64,000 bases of DNA from Dasypus novemcinctus (taxonomy: Eukaryota; Chordata; Mammalia; Cingulata; Dasypodidae): positions 45,955,212-46,019,211 of the forward strand of contig NC_080680.1 in the NCBI RefSeq assembly GCF_030445035.2. The letters run 5' to 3'. The notes below the pieces were generated by a model. It was given only the letters and a program-made list of their open reading frames with translations. It made no database searches and was not told the DNA's origin. The position numbers and the translations under genes were made by a program. This document shows, piece after piece, positions 1 through 11,022 of this stretch. The stretch's first letter is position 1, and each line of letters starts with the position of its first letter.

Positions 1-264
1 CAGCTGGCCAGCAAGGGAGGAGTCAACCACCCAAGTCCAAATACCTGAAGATAATAGATAAAGGGAAGCCCATCCATCCACCCATCCCCCCACCACAATT
101 TAGACCAGTAGACACTCAGAACCAATGAAAATGTTGGGTTTCCAGTTCTCCTTCTGCATACTCAGAACCAATGAGAATGTGTAACTCACAAGTCTCCATT
201 TACATGGAGGAAGGAAGGTGGAGGCCAGCTCCAGCAAGCGTCTCGGTCACCCTGGAGCACGCTG
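1..264. other. Left flank of provirus, possible older LTR remnant
   Basis: No gene is seen. A 20-base word ACTCAGAACCAATGAAAATG at 114-133 recurs at 160-179 with one mismatch; CCAAT-bearing words like this are common in the U3 part of retroviral LTRs. The DNA resumes after the provirus at 6602, where the first 150 bases look like a U5 region (CTTGCTTGCTTAACCTGGTGAGTCTG). I infer, weakly, that the provirus landed in an older LTR. Confidence 0.3.
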
Positions 265-268
265 GCAC
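265..268. repeat. Target-site duplication GCAC, left copy
   Basis: The four bases GCAC directly precede the TG that opens the left LTR and recur at 6598-6601 right after the CA that closes the right LTR. A 4-bp duplication is usual for gammaretrovirus-like (class I) integrases. Confidence 0.85.
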
Positions 269-755
269 TGATGTGCACTATGGGTGGGAGGCTCTTTGTC
301 TCTTCAGAGATAACCTTAACCTAAACTGTCTGTCCTGACTTGTGGGTGTGGAATGGTAAGAGGCTGCAGTCCTGCCCTTGGTGACAATGGCAACGACTCC
401 AGTCCCAGGAAACAGTTTAACAACGCAAACTCTATAAACTTTAAATATTCAGGGAAAATGCAAACCAAATGTGCTAAAAGCTTATCTAGACTGTATAAAG
501 TCCATGCTAAAAGCTTACCTAGGATGTGAAAAATACACGCTAATTCAAGCCTATTGAGAACTGAAACAAAAGAACCGTTTGGCCTTTCCTCTCTGTATAA
601 AAGGGACTCAAAAATCTTGTTCAGGGCTTGAGTTCAAAACAGAAAGCTCCTGAGTCCGGCCAGCCATCAGTAAACCATTTTTCCTTCTCAAAATCATTCC
701 TGAGCCCTGACCTTTTTATGTGCAAATAATTGAACCTCTCTCAAATTCTACAACA
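269..755 (+). repeat. 5' LTR of class I ERV-like provirus
   Basis: A 487-base LTR that opens TGATGTG and closes CTACAACA. It matches the copy at 6111-6597 along its whole length with, by eye, about 35 differences (near 7%). U3 holds a direct repeat TGCTAAAAGCTTAYCTAGR at 472-490 and 505-523. A TATA box (TATAAAAGGG) lies near 595-604. The poly(A) signal position reads AGTAAA at 669-674, where the right copy has AATAAA. A third, solo copy of the same family lies at 29071-29560 on the minus strand. Confidence 0.92.
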
Positions 756-758
756 TTT

Positions 759-779
759 TGGGGGGGCTCTCCTGGGATT
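759..779 (+). other. Primer-binding site, tRNA-Pro-like
   Basis: Just inside the left LTR the DNA reads TGGGGGGGCTCTCCTGGGAT. The proline-tRNA primer site of gammaretroviruses is TGGGGGCTCGTCCGGGAT. The copy here has two extra G and about three mismatches. A four-base spacer separates it from the LTR end at 755. Proline is the best fit; the drift leaves some doubt. Confidence 0.7.
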
Positions 780-3700
780 GCAAATCAGAGATGGTAGCAT
801 TTTGCTGCCCCTTCCAAATCCTCGAGGAAGCCGGGAGGACTTGGGTGAACCCCAAATCTGGGTGCCCCTGGATTAAATTTAATCCAGAAAAGATGTGAGC
901 TCCATCGGAATCTTCCTGATGAAAATCAAGGGCAATGGAAGGTCTGAAGAGAAAGATTCTGGGAACGAGAAAGAACTCCGAACATGGAAGAAGGTAAGAC
1001 TCCCCGGGTGAGCACAGTCTGGAAAGCCCTAGCTTTAATTGCTAGGGAGGGAGGCTGATCACCTAGTAGTCCCAGAAAATTGGGGGGAAGCCATTTTCTC
1101 TAGGTCTGGAAAAAAGAGAAAACTCAGGAAAAAGTCTGGTGTTTTGGGTTTGTCTAACTACATGTTAGAATCTGGTACTGGTCTTATATCCACTGAAGGA
1201 GTGGAGGCTTGATTTTAATAGGAAGGGTTGTTTATAGGTTCAAGTCCTAACATCCTGGAAATTGATCAGGATTTTAAAAAACTTGGTTACAGGAAAATGG
1301 ATCAGCTTTTCTAGTGAAGCTTGGTCTGGGTATAAAGTTAAACAGTGAAAAAGGTCTAGCTGGAATCTTTTGTTATGGTGCTGAATTGCGAATGAATTGT
1401 CTTTATACCAGATGTAAATGTTAAGTGTTCTCTCTAAGGTTTGTGATGGCTGTGGGGGCAGCCATGCTGGAAAAATGTATATATACAACTTGTGGGTCAG
1501 ATTAGTGACCTTCATGCTTCTGTCTGTGTCAGCTCAATGCTAGTGTTGGAGTTGTGTGGTTATGTAAAGTGGTAGAATTTAATTGAGCTGGAACCCTCCC
1601 TTGCCATTGGCAAGGAGGTGAATTAATTATGGGGCAAAACTGAGGAGTCTGGATGTTTGCGCATGCTCTGCTGCCTCATCTCTGGTCTGCCCCCTTGCCA
1701 GGGTTTAAAGGTCATCTGTGCCTGCGCCATGCACCCAGGTTTGTTGGGGCTGCCCCTGTCAGGGTGGCTGGGCCCCGGGAGGGGTGCCAAATTTGAGTAG
1801 GTTCTCTCTGCCCATTTTGGCAGAAAACTGGAAAGGGGGGAGTGGCTAGCCCCTTTCCAGTGAGTCCACACCTTCTATTCATAAGCCACATTCCTATTTG
1901 ATTGTTGTGCACCCAACTGCCTGGAAGGGGGGGAAGTAAAGGGGATGAAAAGCAGAATCAAAATAAATGCAGTAAAGTTCCCTCCTTAGGGTGTAAAAGC
2001 CCAGAATACATTTACATTCTGCCCAGGTTCTTTACTTTTCTGAATCTCTCTCTCTGTAAGACTGTAGAAATACTTTGAAATGTTTTAAAACTGTAAACTC
2101 CTCTGAAGAAAGGAGGCTATTGCTTGAAACAATAAACCTCTAATCACTTGATAGCCTTTTCAGTGGTCTGATTGAGAACTTCAGGGTTGTGAGACTACAG
2201 AGGAAAAAGAAAAAGAAAGGAATGAAGTGCCACTTTGAAATCTATGTGTGGCTTTGTCAGTTGCTGGCACCTAAGAATTCAAGTTAAAAGGTAAAAACTT
2301 AGTTTAAAATGAATCTTTAAATGCCAATACTCTCTTGCTGTTGAATTAAATGCATAACTTGCAGATGAAAATTTGTTCCATTCTAAGAAAAGGCAGAACT
2401 TCACAAAATTGTTACTCATAAAATTCTTTGGTCTTAATTAATAAAAGTATCCAATTCATCTTAAGGTTAAAACTCAATGAAAACTGTAAGAGTTAAGATC
2501 ATTTATAGATGCATTTATATTATAAAACAGAGGAAAGATAATAACTGAAATTATAACTGGGTGAATTTAGCCTGAAACTATCATTGTAAATGTAAATTCT
2601 AAACTAACCTTACCTTCATTTATGGTTACTTCAAGCCTAGCCTCACCCCTTGCCTTTGCCTATGGTTATTTCATAACAGCTCCTGTCCTACTGGTATTAG
2701 TAACCCTGCTTTCTCTCATGAATCCAAGTGTAAACTAAATTGTTGCCTGGTGGAATTCTTAGCCCTTGGGGTTAAACGACCACTGGAGTTTTATTATCTC
2801 CCAAGGACTGGGGGAAAAAAAGGAAGTCTCCTGCCTTGACTGTCAGGGTTCCTAAAAGTGGCAATTCATGAGAGAAACCAGTTTCCCTGAGGCTTCAAAT
2901 AGCCTTGGTAAATATACATAGAATTAATCTTGTTGCTTATCAAAATTCTGCTAAATTCAAGGTAAAATATAAGGTCCTGAAACAAAAGAAAATGGTGCTA
3001 AAGCACTGGGAACATTTTGGTTACAAGCCATTAGTTAAGAAAGAAAATTCTTGTGCAAAACTGTACCGTCATAGTGCAAATTAAGAAAAGTTCCAGGGGT
3101 CTTTGAAATGTTTTGCGGTCACACTTATTTTGTAAAAAAATGAGTTTTAAGTAATTAAAGTTACATTTTTGTGTCAAACTATTCATATTTGCTCAAATTG
3201 TTGGTGTTAAATATGCAGTTATATAAGTAATATATATTTCTAAAACCCAAATTAAACTAAATGGTATATAAAATAATGCAAATTATAAATAACATCAATG
3301 AGTTGTGTTTCTGTGTCTAACTCTATTGGTGCCTGCCTACTTGCTCAGTGTTTATCTTCATACATTGGGATAATAATATCAAATTAACAAGTGAAAATTC
3401 CTAAAAGAGCTCTATTCAAATTGTTAAAAATTAAATATGCAGTTATATGTGAATAAATATTCCTGGAGCCCAAATTAGACTAAGCAGGATGGAAAGGTCA
3501 TATAAAAATCTAATTATAGGAACTATTAGGAAAGGGCCTCCTCTTTGCAAGAGTTTTAAGGGCAGGACTAAGTGTGGCATATTAAACCTATCTACTAGGC
3601 TGGGGAATTAATAATCAGTTTGCCCTGTAATTTCCCAGTTTAAACCTTTTGTCAGCCATAAAATAAAGGTAATTAGTGGCTCTGTTGACAAATTTCAGTA

Positions 3701-6065
3701 AGTAAAGTCCATAAAAACTATGGAGAGATCTTTCCTGGAATATGATTAAACAAATTAGGTAATTGTGTAATGTGTTTTGAAACCTGGTAGACAGTATGCT
3801 TTTAAAAATTATTCATTTTCATAACTTAAACAAAAAAAAGAAATTTTAGCTTCCTGCAAAAAAAAAAAAAAAAGAACATTCCTTGCACAAACTATAATGG
3901 TTTCAATTTTATTTAGCTTGAGTATAATCTCCCATAGTTTATAAATTACCCATTAATTAAATTAACATTATATATACAAAATCTTTAGAGTAATAAAAAT
4001 TGTAAGTTCACGTTAATAAAATTAAGCTAAAGAAGAAAGATAAATTTCTTTGGTTAGTAATTGTAATTTAATAAGTTTATTTAAATGTAAGGTAACTAGT
4101 CAATGTGGTTGTAGTCAATTATAAAGAATTTGTAAAACATCTTCCAAACTGAAAATGTTTAAATAGTTCTAGTTTAGAAGTCATTGTTAACTAAAAACTT
4201 GGATTGGTATTGGTTGCAAAGAATAACTTCGTGGTAACAAAACCTGTCTGAAAGCCACTGCAAGGTGCATATTTAAGTGAATGGTAATAAAAAGTTATCT
4301 TGATTCTATTGGGAATCTTCAATTTTCATTTTAACAATGAAAAATAGTTTTTTCCCTTTATTACTAACGTAAAATACCTACTATTATCTTCATGGTAAAA
4401 TTATATAGGTAAACAGTCATTAAATATATGATGTGTTGCATTAAATTGTTTAAAATATATATATAAACAAGGAATAAACTTTAACATTGTCAAACTCTCT
4501 TGTGCATTCAAACCAGGCCTTGAATACATTACAAGTTGCCTCTCCATGTGAATTATTGGCTAGGCTGGTCATTGACCCCTCAGTTAAAAATATTTGCTAT
4601 ATCAGCCTCTGGTTCTGCTCCTGAAGTCGATGGAAACTACGTTGCCATTTCAAGCTCCTGCAACAGCCAATGATGACTCGGTACAGCCGAGTGTACAATG
4701 GATATCGCCTCCAGACTGGCACTGTTCCATAGTGCCAGAGAGCACTATGCACCAGGCTAGTAGAATACTGGAAACTCTCTCTAGAATCAACGATGCTGTG
4801 ACTTGCTCACTGTGTGAAGAACATGCTAAGTGGAGCCATGATACCAGGATACTGTAAGTAAAACTTAAACACAATTGGCATTATGGCCTGCTCCCATGGA
4901 GAGATAACATGTAAAGTATTACAAACCTGAAACTTAAAACTATTAATTGCAACTCAGAATCCTTATGTATTAAGTAATACATTAATTAATATTAAAGTGC
5001 TGTAATTTTGTCCTGTACTAAATATATGCCTAATAATTATAACACTATCTTTTCTATTTTGGATCAAGTGCAGAAGTATATTAGACATGTTAAATTCCTA
5101 GTAAATTCATTTTCTAAACATGTCCATAGAATAAGGTGGCAGTCTCAGCCAGACTCAGCCAACTTACTATTCTACACTACTCTACTGTGTAACAAAAATG
5201 AGGCTTGCTTGCTAATAATGGGTCACCTATTAAACAGTCAATATTACCAGAAATTGTACTATTAAAACCAAAACGTAAAAAAAACTTTATTCTGTAGATC
5301 TGATCCACTCCCACAGTTAAAAACTAAGAAAATTTCCACCTTGGTGCACTAATCCTGAATGAAACCAACTGCCCAAAAGGTGCCAGTTCACCAGGAGCAT
5401 CTAACAGAGCACATGAGTGCCAATTATTAAACAACCTGAAATGCGTCTTCAAAACAAAGCTAAGTATCTATTGCAATTTCTCTCTAAAAATATCTTAAAA
5501 ATATATATATGTATACTGTTCCCACCAGCTTTTAAAAAGGGGTGCCATCTTTATAGGCACCTCACCTTGCCTACCTCTGTAATCCAATGTCCTCTTTTAA
5601 AACCAGGTATTCCAAAATTTTAATTAAGTTTGTTTCTTTCAGAATGAACATCTTATTAACCACATGAAAACCTCATCCAACTTCATGCAGAAGGCCAGAT
5701 CCATCTTCCTCCAGTTAAAATAAAATAGAGTTTTACACCTTGTTAGGCAATGACTACAGCCCATGGCAGGCAGGAAGCAGTTACCAGAATAGAGATCATC
5801 TCCCTTCGGCAGCCCCTTAAAATTAAATGTGTAAACTCTTTAAGAGTGAAACAGGATTACTAGATGGATCTGGAGCCTGGCTGGAGATCTACATGGGCAC
5901 CGGTGGCCCCGGGATGACTGCAGGGGGACCCCTGCGCCAGGATTCTGCTGTCCGGAGTGAAAACTTCTAAACTTCTAGGAACAGGCTCCTGGATGCTACA
6001 TTGAAAATTGATAAATAATCAATCGAAACAACAAACAGCCATCCACCTCATAGCTCCAACAATAA
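780..6065 (+). other. Internal region of the provirus, non-coding
   Basis: The leader at 780-1020 is followed by a possible splice donor (AAGGTAAGA near 990). The rest is AT-rich and closed in all frames beyond short chance ORFs; the longest plus-strand frame is 87 codons at 4594-4857 and matches nothing I know. A block at about 3194-3270 recurs in diverged form at 3417-3490, sharing AAATATGCAGTTATAT and CCCAAATTARACTAA. An A15 run lies near 3860. Confidence 0.6.
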
Positions 6066-6101
6066 TTATGCCAAAGCTTAGCAAGTTAAACTTTGGCATA
6101 A
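6066..6101 (+). other. Stem-loop beside the polypurine tract
   Basis: TTATGCCAAAG (6066-6076) pairs perfectly with CTTTGGCATAA (6091-6101) around a 14-base loop. The right arm runs straight into the purine tract. In genomic RNA this would form an 11-bp stem at the 3' end of the interior. Its role is unknown. Confidence 0.65.
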
Positions 6102-6110
6102 GGGGGGAAA
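6100..6110 (+). other. Polypurine tract
   Basis: AAGGGGGGAAA directly precedes the TG that opens the right LTR. This is the usual plus-strand primer of retroviruses and closely resembles the tract of gammaretroviruses. Confidence 0.85.
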
Positions 6111-6597
6111 TGATGTGGGCTATGGGTGGGAGGCTCTTTGTCTCTTCAGAGATAACCTTAACCTAAACCGTCTGTCCTGACTTGTGGGTGTGGAATGGTA
6201 AGAAGCTACAGTCCTGCCCTTGGTGACCATGGCAACGACTCCAGTCCCAGGAAACAGTTCAACAATGCAAACTCTATAAACTTTAAATATTCAGGGAAAA
6301 TGCAAACCAAATGTGCTAAAAGCTTATCTAGAATTATGAAGTCCATGCTAAAAGCTTACCTAGGATGTGGAAAATATATGCTCACTCAAGCCTATTGAGA
6401 ACTGAAACAAAAGGACCATTTGGCCTTTCCCCTCTGTATAAAAGGGACTCAAAAATCTTGTTCAGGGCTTGGGATTGAAACAGAAAGCTCCTGAGTCCGG
6501 CCAGCCATAAATAAACCATTTTTCCTTCTCAAAATCATTCCTGAGTCCTGGCCTTTCTATACGCAAATAATTGAACCTAATATCAAAATCTACAACA
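6111..6597 (+). repeat. 3' LTR of class I ERV-like provirus
   Basis: The second 487-base LTR, TGATGTG to CTACAACA. It keeps the U3 repeat TGCTAAAAGCTTA, a TATA box (TATAAAAGGG) and an intact AATAAA at 6510-6515. The target duplication GCAC follows at 6598-6601. Confidence 0.92.
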
Positions 6598-6601
6598 GCA
6601 C

Positions 6602-7944
6602 CTAAGTCTTGGGTGTATATTCTCACTTTCTTTTGTTTCTCCTTAACCCTTTTACTTGCTTGCTTAACCTGGTGAGTCTGAATTCTTTCCTGTGATGTAG
6701 CCAAGACCCTGGAACCCTACAGCCAGCAACAGTTGTATATTTGCTTTGTGTCCTTTGCTTGTGTCCTCTGTTGTCTTGCATGGAAGGATGATATAGAAAT
6801 AGTGTCAAGCTCTGTTTTAATGACTATGGGATGTCAAAGAGGCTGACCCCTCCGTTGCTCAGCATGACTTTCATAGGTGCTTCCTGGTGAAATTTCACTT
6901 ACGTTTAATTGCCAGCAAAAGTTCTCCTTCTCCTTAGCAAATGGGATATTTTTATCTTACAGATAACTCCTTAGCTGATCATACTTCTCTTTTAGTTTTA
7001 GCCCCCAGACTTCTATGGCCCAGCTTTAGTAATTGTATGGGACAAAATTCTAACAGACTGGCGTGGGGTTTTTTCTTAAATTGTGTACAAATCTTTTTTT
7101 AAAAGTTACTAATTCCTTACATTTAAGCTCTTATACAATTGTAAGAAAACAAGTTTACAAAATTAAATGCAAACAATATGACAAAACTGATACAATCCAT
7201 TTGCATAGTGCTAGTATGCATGGGGGATGATGCTATATTGTCAGCATGAATCACCACTCGATGTTCCCAATATTATAGTGTGACGACTCAATTCTCTCAC
7301 ACTCTTTTTTCCTTTGAATTACTGTGAAACCTTCATTCACTTGGTATGTTGTAATGACTTTCAGCCTTTGGTGCAAATATACCATTTTGATTCCAGGTCC
7401 ATCCCTATGCCTTTCTACTTGGAAGCTCTTTTTGGCAACCACATGATTGAAAACACAAACACGATCTTAGAGATGAAAATCTCTTGGCGGCCCTGGGTTA
7501 TGAGAAATGTGCTTATATTGTTTTCTAGATTGCCATAAAAATCAAAACACAAAAGTATGAAATTCTCAAAGAAAACTATAACATTCCCTGAGAATAAATG
7601 AGTTCATTCCAGTTTGGGAAGCACAGATGTAGGGGTTAGTGACATGTCAGCTTTCCCAGTGGTGCCATCTTTCTATTCTACTTTTATTTTCCACTTGGCA
7701 TCATTTTTAGAAAATCCGTATTGATTTATGGTTCTATATGCCCTATGGTAAACTATCTTAGCTCCTCTTCTGCAACCTAGTAGAACACAAACAAATAAAA
7801 AACTCTCAGCTCATTCTCCCAAAGAAATAACCTGTGAGCAATTGGCTTAAAACACCATCACCCATTCTTTTGTGTTGAAAAATTTGCCTTGTTTTCTACA
7901 AACCTCCATCCCTAGGAGCTTTCAGTGTGTGTTCTGAAAGGCAT
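6602..7944. other. Intergenic, no gene seen
   Basis: Bases 6602-6760 have the look of a decayed LTR U5 and may continue the old LTR cut by the provirus. The rest is AT-rich unique sequence. Short open frames at 6462-6704 (minus) and 7314-7538 (plus) match nothing. Confidence 0.5.
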
Positions 7945-7957
7945 AGAAAGCTAATGA

Positions 7958-8414
7958 GGAGGAAGGATCAGAGTGGACTTAATGATATTCTATTCATGAA
8001 CTGTTGTGGTTAATAATCAAGAAAATGTGGCATTGATGTGGAAAAAGTGGCCATGGTGGCTGCTGTGTGCGGGGAATGGGAGGAAGAGAAGAGATGTGGA
8101 GGCATTCTCAGGACTTGGAGTTGTCCTGGGTGGTGCCTCAGGGACAACTGCCGAATGTTGTATGTCCTCCCATGGCCCACTGGATGGAACGTGGGAAAGT
8201 GTGGGCTATGGTGTGGAACACGGGTCATGGGGTGCAGCGATGCCCGGAGATGTACTCACCAGATGCAATGGATGTGACATGATGATGGGGGAGAGTGTTA
8301 CTGTGGGGGGAGTGGTGGGGTGGGGGCAGTGGGGGCGAATGGGGACCTCATATTTTTTTAATGTAATATCTTTTTAAAAAATGAATAAATTGAGTAGAAT
8401 TCGAAAAAAAAAAA
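7958..8414 (+). mobile_element. 5'-truncated LINE-1 (3' UTR only)
   Basis: A 457-base LINE-1 3' UTR piece that ends GAGTAGAATTCG plus an A tract. It is bounded by perfect 13-base duplications AGAAAGCTAATGA at 7945-7957 and 8415-8427. The same 3' UTR family appears in reverse at 33614-34080, 50728-51778 and 58497-58840. The 123-codon open frame across it is not a gene. Confidence 0.88.
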
Positions 8415-8877
8415 AGAAAGCTAATGAAATGAATTTTTAAAATGCTTTCTAAAAAGATGTCATTAAACTTCTTGGGAAAATTGATATATAGTCCTGGCTG
8501 CATTAAGATAAAATCAGTTGGCTCATTTCCAGATGACCTTTAAACACAGAAAACATTTTAAGAGACTGCACAAAATCTTAATATGAGTGTCAGAAGAAAA
8601 GATTGTCAAACTCTCTTTAAAAATTGCCTAAGTCTCCAAAGAGTTATCCTGTCCTCAGTGGCTTTCTGAGAATATCTTGTTCATTCCACCCTCCCATGGG
8701 CACACCCACCCACCCCAATAGCCAGACCTATGGGTCTTGGAACATTCTTCCAAGAAGGCACACTGAAAGGCCTAACAAGGCAGAATGCTTATCTTGCTAT
8801 GATAGCTTAATAATATGGAAGTAAGTTATGGGAGATAAACAATGTGACTTTTGTGTTGGGATAGCTACTATAGATGG

Positions 8878-9489
8878 TGTATTAGTCAGCCAAAGGGATG
8901 CTGATACAAAACACCAGAAATCTGTTAGCTTTCATAAAGGGTATTTATTAATATTTGGGGTAGAAGCCCACAGTTACGAGGCCATAAAGCATAAGTTACT
9001 TCCCTCACCAAAGTCTGTTGCCATGTGTTGGAGCAAGATGGCTGCCAATGTCTGCAAGGGTTCAGGCTTCCTAGATTCCTCTCTTCCCAGGGCTTGTTTC
9101 TCTCTCGGCTCAGCTCCTCTGTTCTCTCCACAAGGCCAGCTGTAGAGTATCAGGCAAATGGCTCGTCTCTCTTCCCCGGGCCTCTGGTGTATACAATTGA
9201 GCCTACTCTCCTTCCTCATGTATCTGCTTCTCTAAGTGTTTACTTCCCAGGGTCCAGGATCAAAACTCCAAACTCCCTTCTCTACTGTGCAGTTTCTCTG
9301 TGAGTCCCAGCCCACCAAGCAGGCAGGTACTCAACATTCTATCGACGTGGCCCAATCAAAGCCTCAATCATTTAACCAAGTAAAAGTGAAACCTCTGAAT
9401 CCAATATAATCTAATATGTAAACAAACCAGTTTACAAACATAATCCAATATCTATTTTTGGAATTCATAAATAATATCAAACTGCTACA
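8878..9489 (-). mobile_element. Solo ERVL-type LTR
   Basis: A 612-base LTR. On the minus strand it opens TGTAGCAGTTTGATATT and closes GACTAATACA. It is flanked by 5-base duplications GATGG at 8873-8877 and 9490-9494, the length typical of ERVL integrases. A reverse-strand AATAAA lies near 8940. It is of the same family as the LTRs at 17924, 20379 and 29929. Confidence 0.88.
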
Positions 9490-9494
9490 GATGG

Positions 9495-9867
9495 GTTCCT
9501 TGAATTAAAAAATTTTAGTCAAGCAAAAGCTATGCTAGACTGGTCCCTGTGTTCAAATCCTGGAACAGACAGTTCTCATAAGGAGCTAAATCACTAAGTC
9601 TGAACCAGAAAGTATCTCAGTGTATACAAATATAACCCAAGAGACCAATGGCCTCCAGCAGTTGTCTATGTAAGAATGCCATCCATATCACCCCATGTAT
9701 GTGTATCTCCATCCGTCTGTTCCCCTACTAGACTTGGGGACATAGATTCAGCCTTAGTCATTTTTGTAGCCTCAAAAACTTACATGGTATTTGATACTTA
9801 GTAGGTGATAACATTTATTTATTATACTTAAATCCTGATAATAAAATAAAAACACGAGTGTGGTAAA
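9495..9867. other. Intergenic with possible L2 end
   Basis: No gene. Bases 9720-9830 resemble the 3' end of an old L2 element on the plus strand. Confidence 0.35.
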
Positions 9868-10295
9868 GACTGGCTGGCTATTCACCAAACACGTTTCCCT
9901 TTCTTCCTGTGTCCACCGCTAGTTCGACATTTCCCAGACTCCCTTGCAGTTAAGTGTAGCCATTTGACTGAACTTGGCTACTAGATTATGGGCAGAAATG
10001 AACATGCCACTTCCAGGCCTGGCCTATTAAAATTCACCATATAATACCCTACTATATCTCTTCCCCCATCTGCCTTTGTTGACACACAGTGAACTTTGAA
10101 GTCATGTGTCAAAGGTGACAGTCCACATCAGCTTGAATCCTTGAATATCTGTGTGGAGCACAGCCTTCTTCACTAGCCCCTTCCTGCTAACTGGACTTAG
10201 CATGAGTAAGAAATAAATTTCTATATATACATATTTAAGCCAATGATGTTAAGGCTTTTTCTGTTTCACCAGCTAACACCACCCTAACTAATACA
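9868..10295 (+). mobile_element. Ancient mammalian LTR remnant (MaLR/ERVL-like)
   Basis: The stretch contains CCCAGACTCCCTTGCAG, a CCACTTCCAGGCCTGGCC block, an AATAAA (AAGAAATAAATTTCT) and the end ACCCTAACTAATACA. These are marks I associate with old mammal-wide LTRs. It is strongly decayed and the subfamily is not assigned. Confidence 0.6.
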
Positions 10296-10359
10296 ATGCA
10301 TTAGAGAGATGATACTCTATTTGTGGTATTAAAGTCAAGATACCATAAAGTAAAAAGTG

Positions 10360-10505
10360 TACTATTTAGGATCAGGCATGGGCTTGAGTTCTGGATTTGA
10401 CACCCACTAACTCAAAGACCCTGGGTACAAAATTAACATTCCCATCCCAAGACAGGATTGTTGAGATAGTGCTCGGCTATATCCTTATATAGTGCCTGCC
10501 ATATT
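10360..10505 (+). mobile_element. MIR SINE remnant
   Basis: The stretch from GGGCTTGAGTTCTGGATTTG through CCATCCCAAGACAGGATTG follows the order of a plus-strand MIR with many changes. It is old and noncoding. Confidence 0.55.
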
Positions 10506-10678
10506 AAATCACACCATTAGTGTAATTGCTATGGTTATGGAGAAGGTGCAATCTTCTCTCTTTGATGAGCTCATTCTCAGTTTCTTCCAATCTCATGGTT
10601 TTACTCTTAATCTCCTCTCTAATCAACACAGGAGATTCCAACAGACCTACAGTTGCCTTCTAAGCCTGCAATTTTAAA

Positions 10679-11003
10679 AAAACATTTATTTCATTTATTT
10701 ATTTCTCCCCAGCCCCTCATTGTTTGCATTTGCTGTGTCTGTTCATTGTGTGGTCATCTTCCTTTTAGGAAGTGCCAGGAACCAAACCCGGGTAAACCCA
10801 TGTGAGAGGAAGGCACCTTATCACTTGAGCCACCACCACTCCCTGCTTTGTTGTGTCTCTCATTATGTTTTTCCTCCTTGTATCTCTTGTTGCATCATCT
10901 TACCAAGCCAGCCCATCACGTCAGCTTGCTCTCTTGCTCGTTGAACCCGGGACCTCCCATGTGGTAGGCAAGAGCTCAATCACTTGAGCCACATCTACTT
11001 CCC
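10679..11003 (-). mobile_element. Dimeric DAS-type SINE
   Basis: On the minus strand two tRNA-like heads are seen. One ends at 11003 (GGGAAGTAGATGTGGCTCAAG) and one lies internally near 10775-10850, each with an RGGTTCRA-type B box. The T-rich left end is the A tail. Flanks TAAGCCTGCAATTTTAAA (10661) and TAAGCCCGCACATTTTAAA (11004) are the target duplication, slightly diverged. Confidence 0.85.
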
Positions 11004-11022
11004 TAAGCCCGCACATTTTAAA

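Larger units (their letters stand above)
269..6597 (+). mobile_element. Class I ERV-like provirus without recognisable ORFs
   Basis: Two equal-length LTRs, GCAC duplications on both sides, a tRNA-Pro-like primer site after the left LTR and a purine tract before the right LTR define a complete integrated element read left to right. The 5,355-base interior is AT-rich. No open frame in it exceeds about 90 residues, and none shows protease, reverse transcriptase, integrase or envelope motifs that I can recognise. Either it was a non-autonomous element moved by a helper virus, or its genes have decayed beyond recognition. The roughly 7% LTR divergence argues against decay alone. It resembles non-autonomous MER-type class I elements of other mammals, but I cannot name the family. 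Confidence 0.88.

Noticed and set aside
4594-4857. 87-codon frame in the provirus interior
   Set aside because: No retroviral motif, short, and overlapped by a similar chance frame on the other strand.
8006-8377. 123-codon plus-strand open frame
   Set aside because: It lies entirely in the LINE-1 3' UTR copy bounded by a 13-base duplication; the UTR is noncoding in the family.
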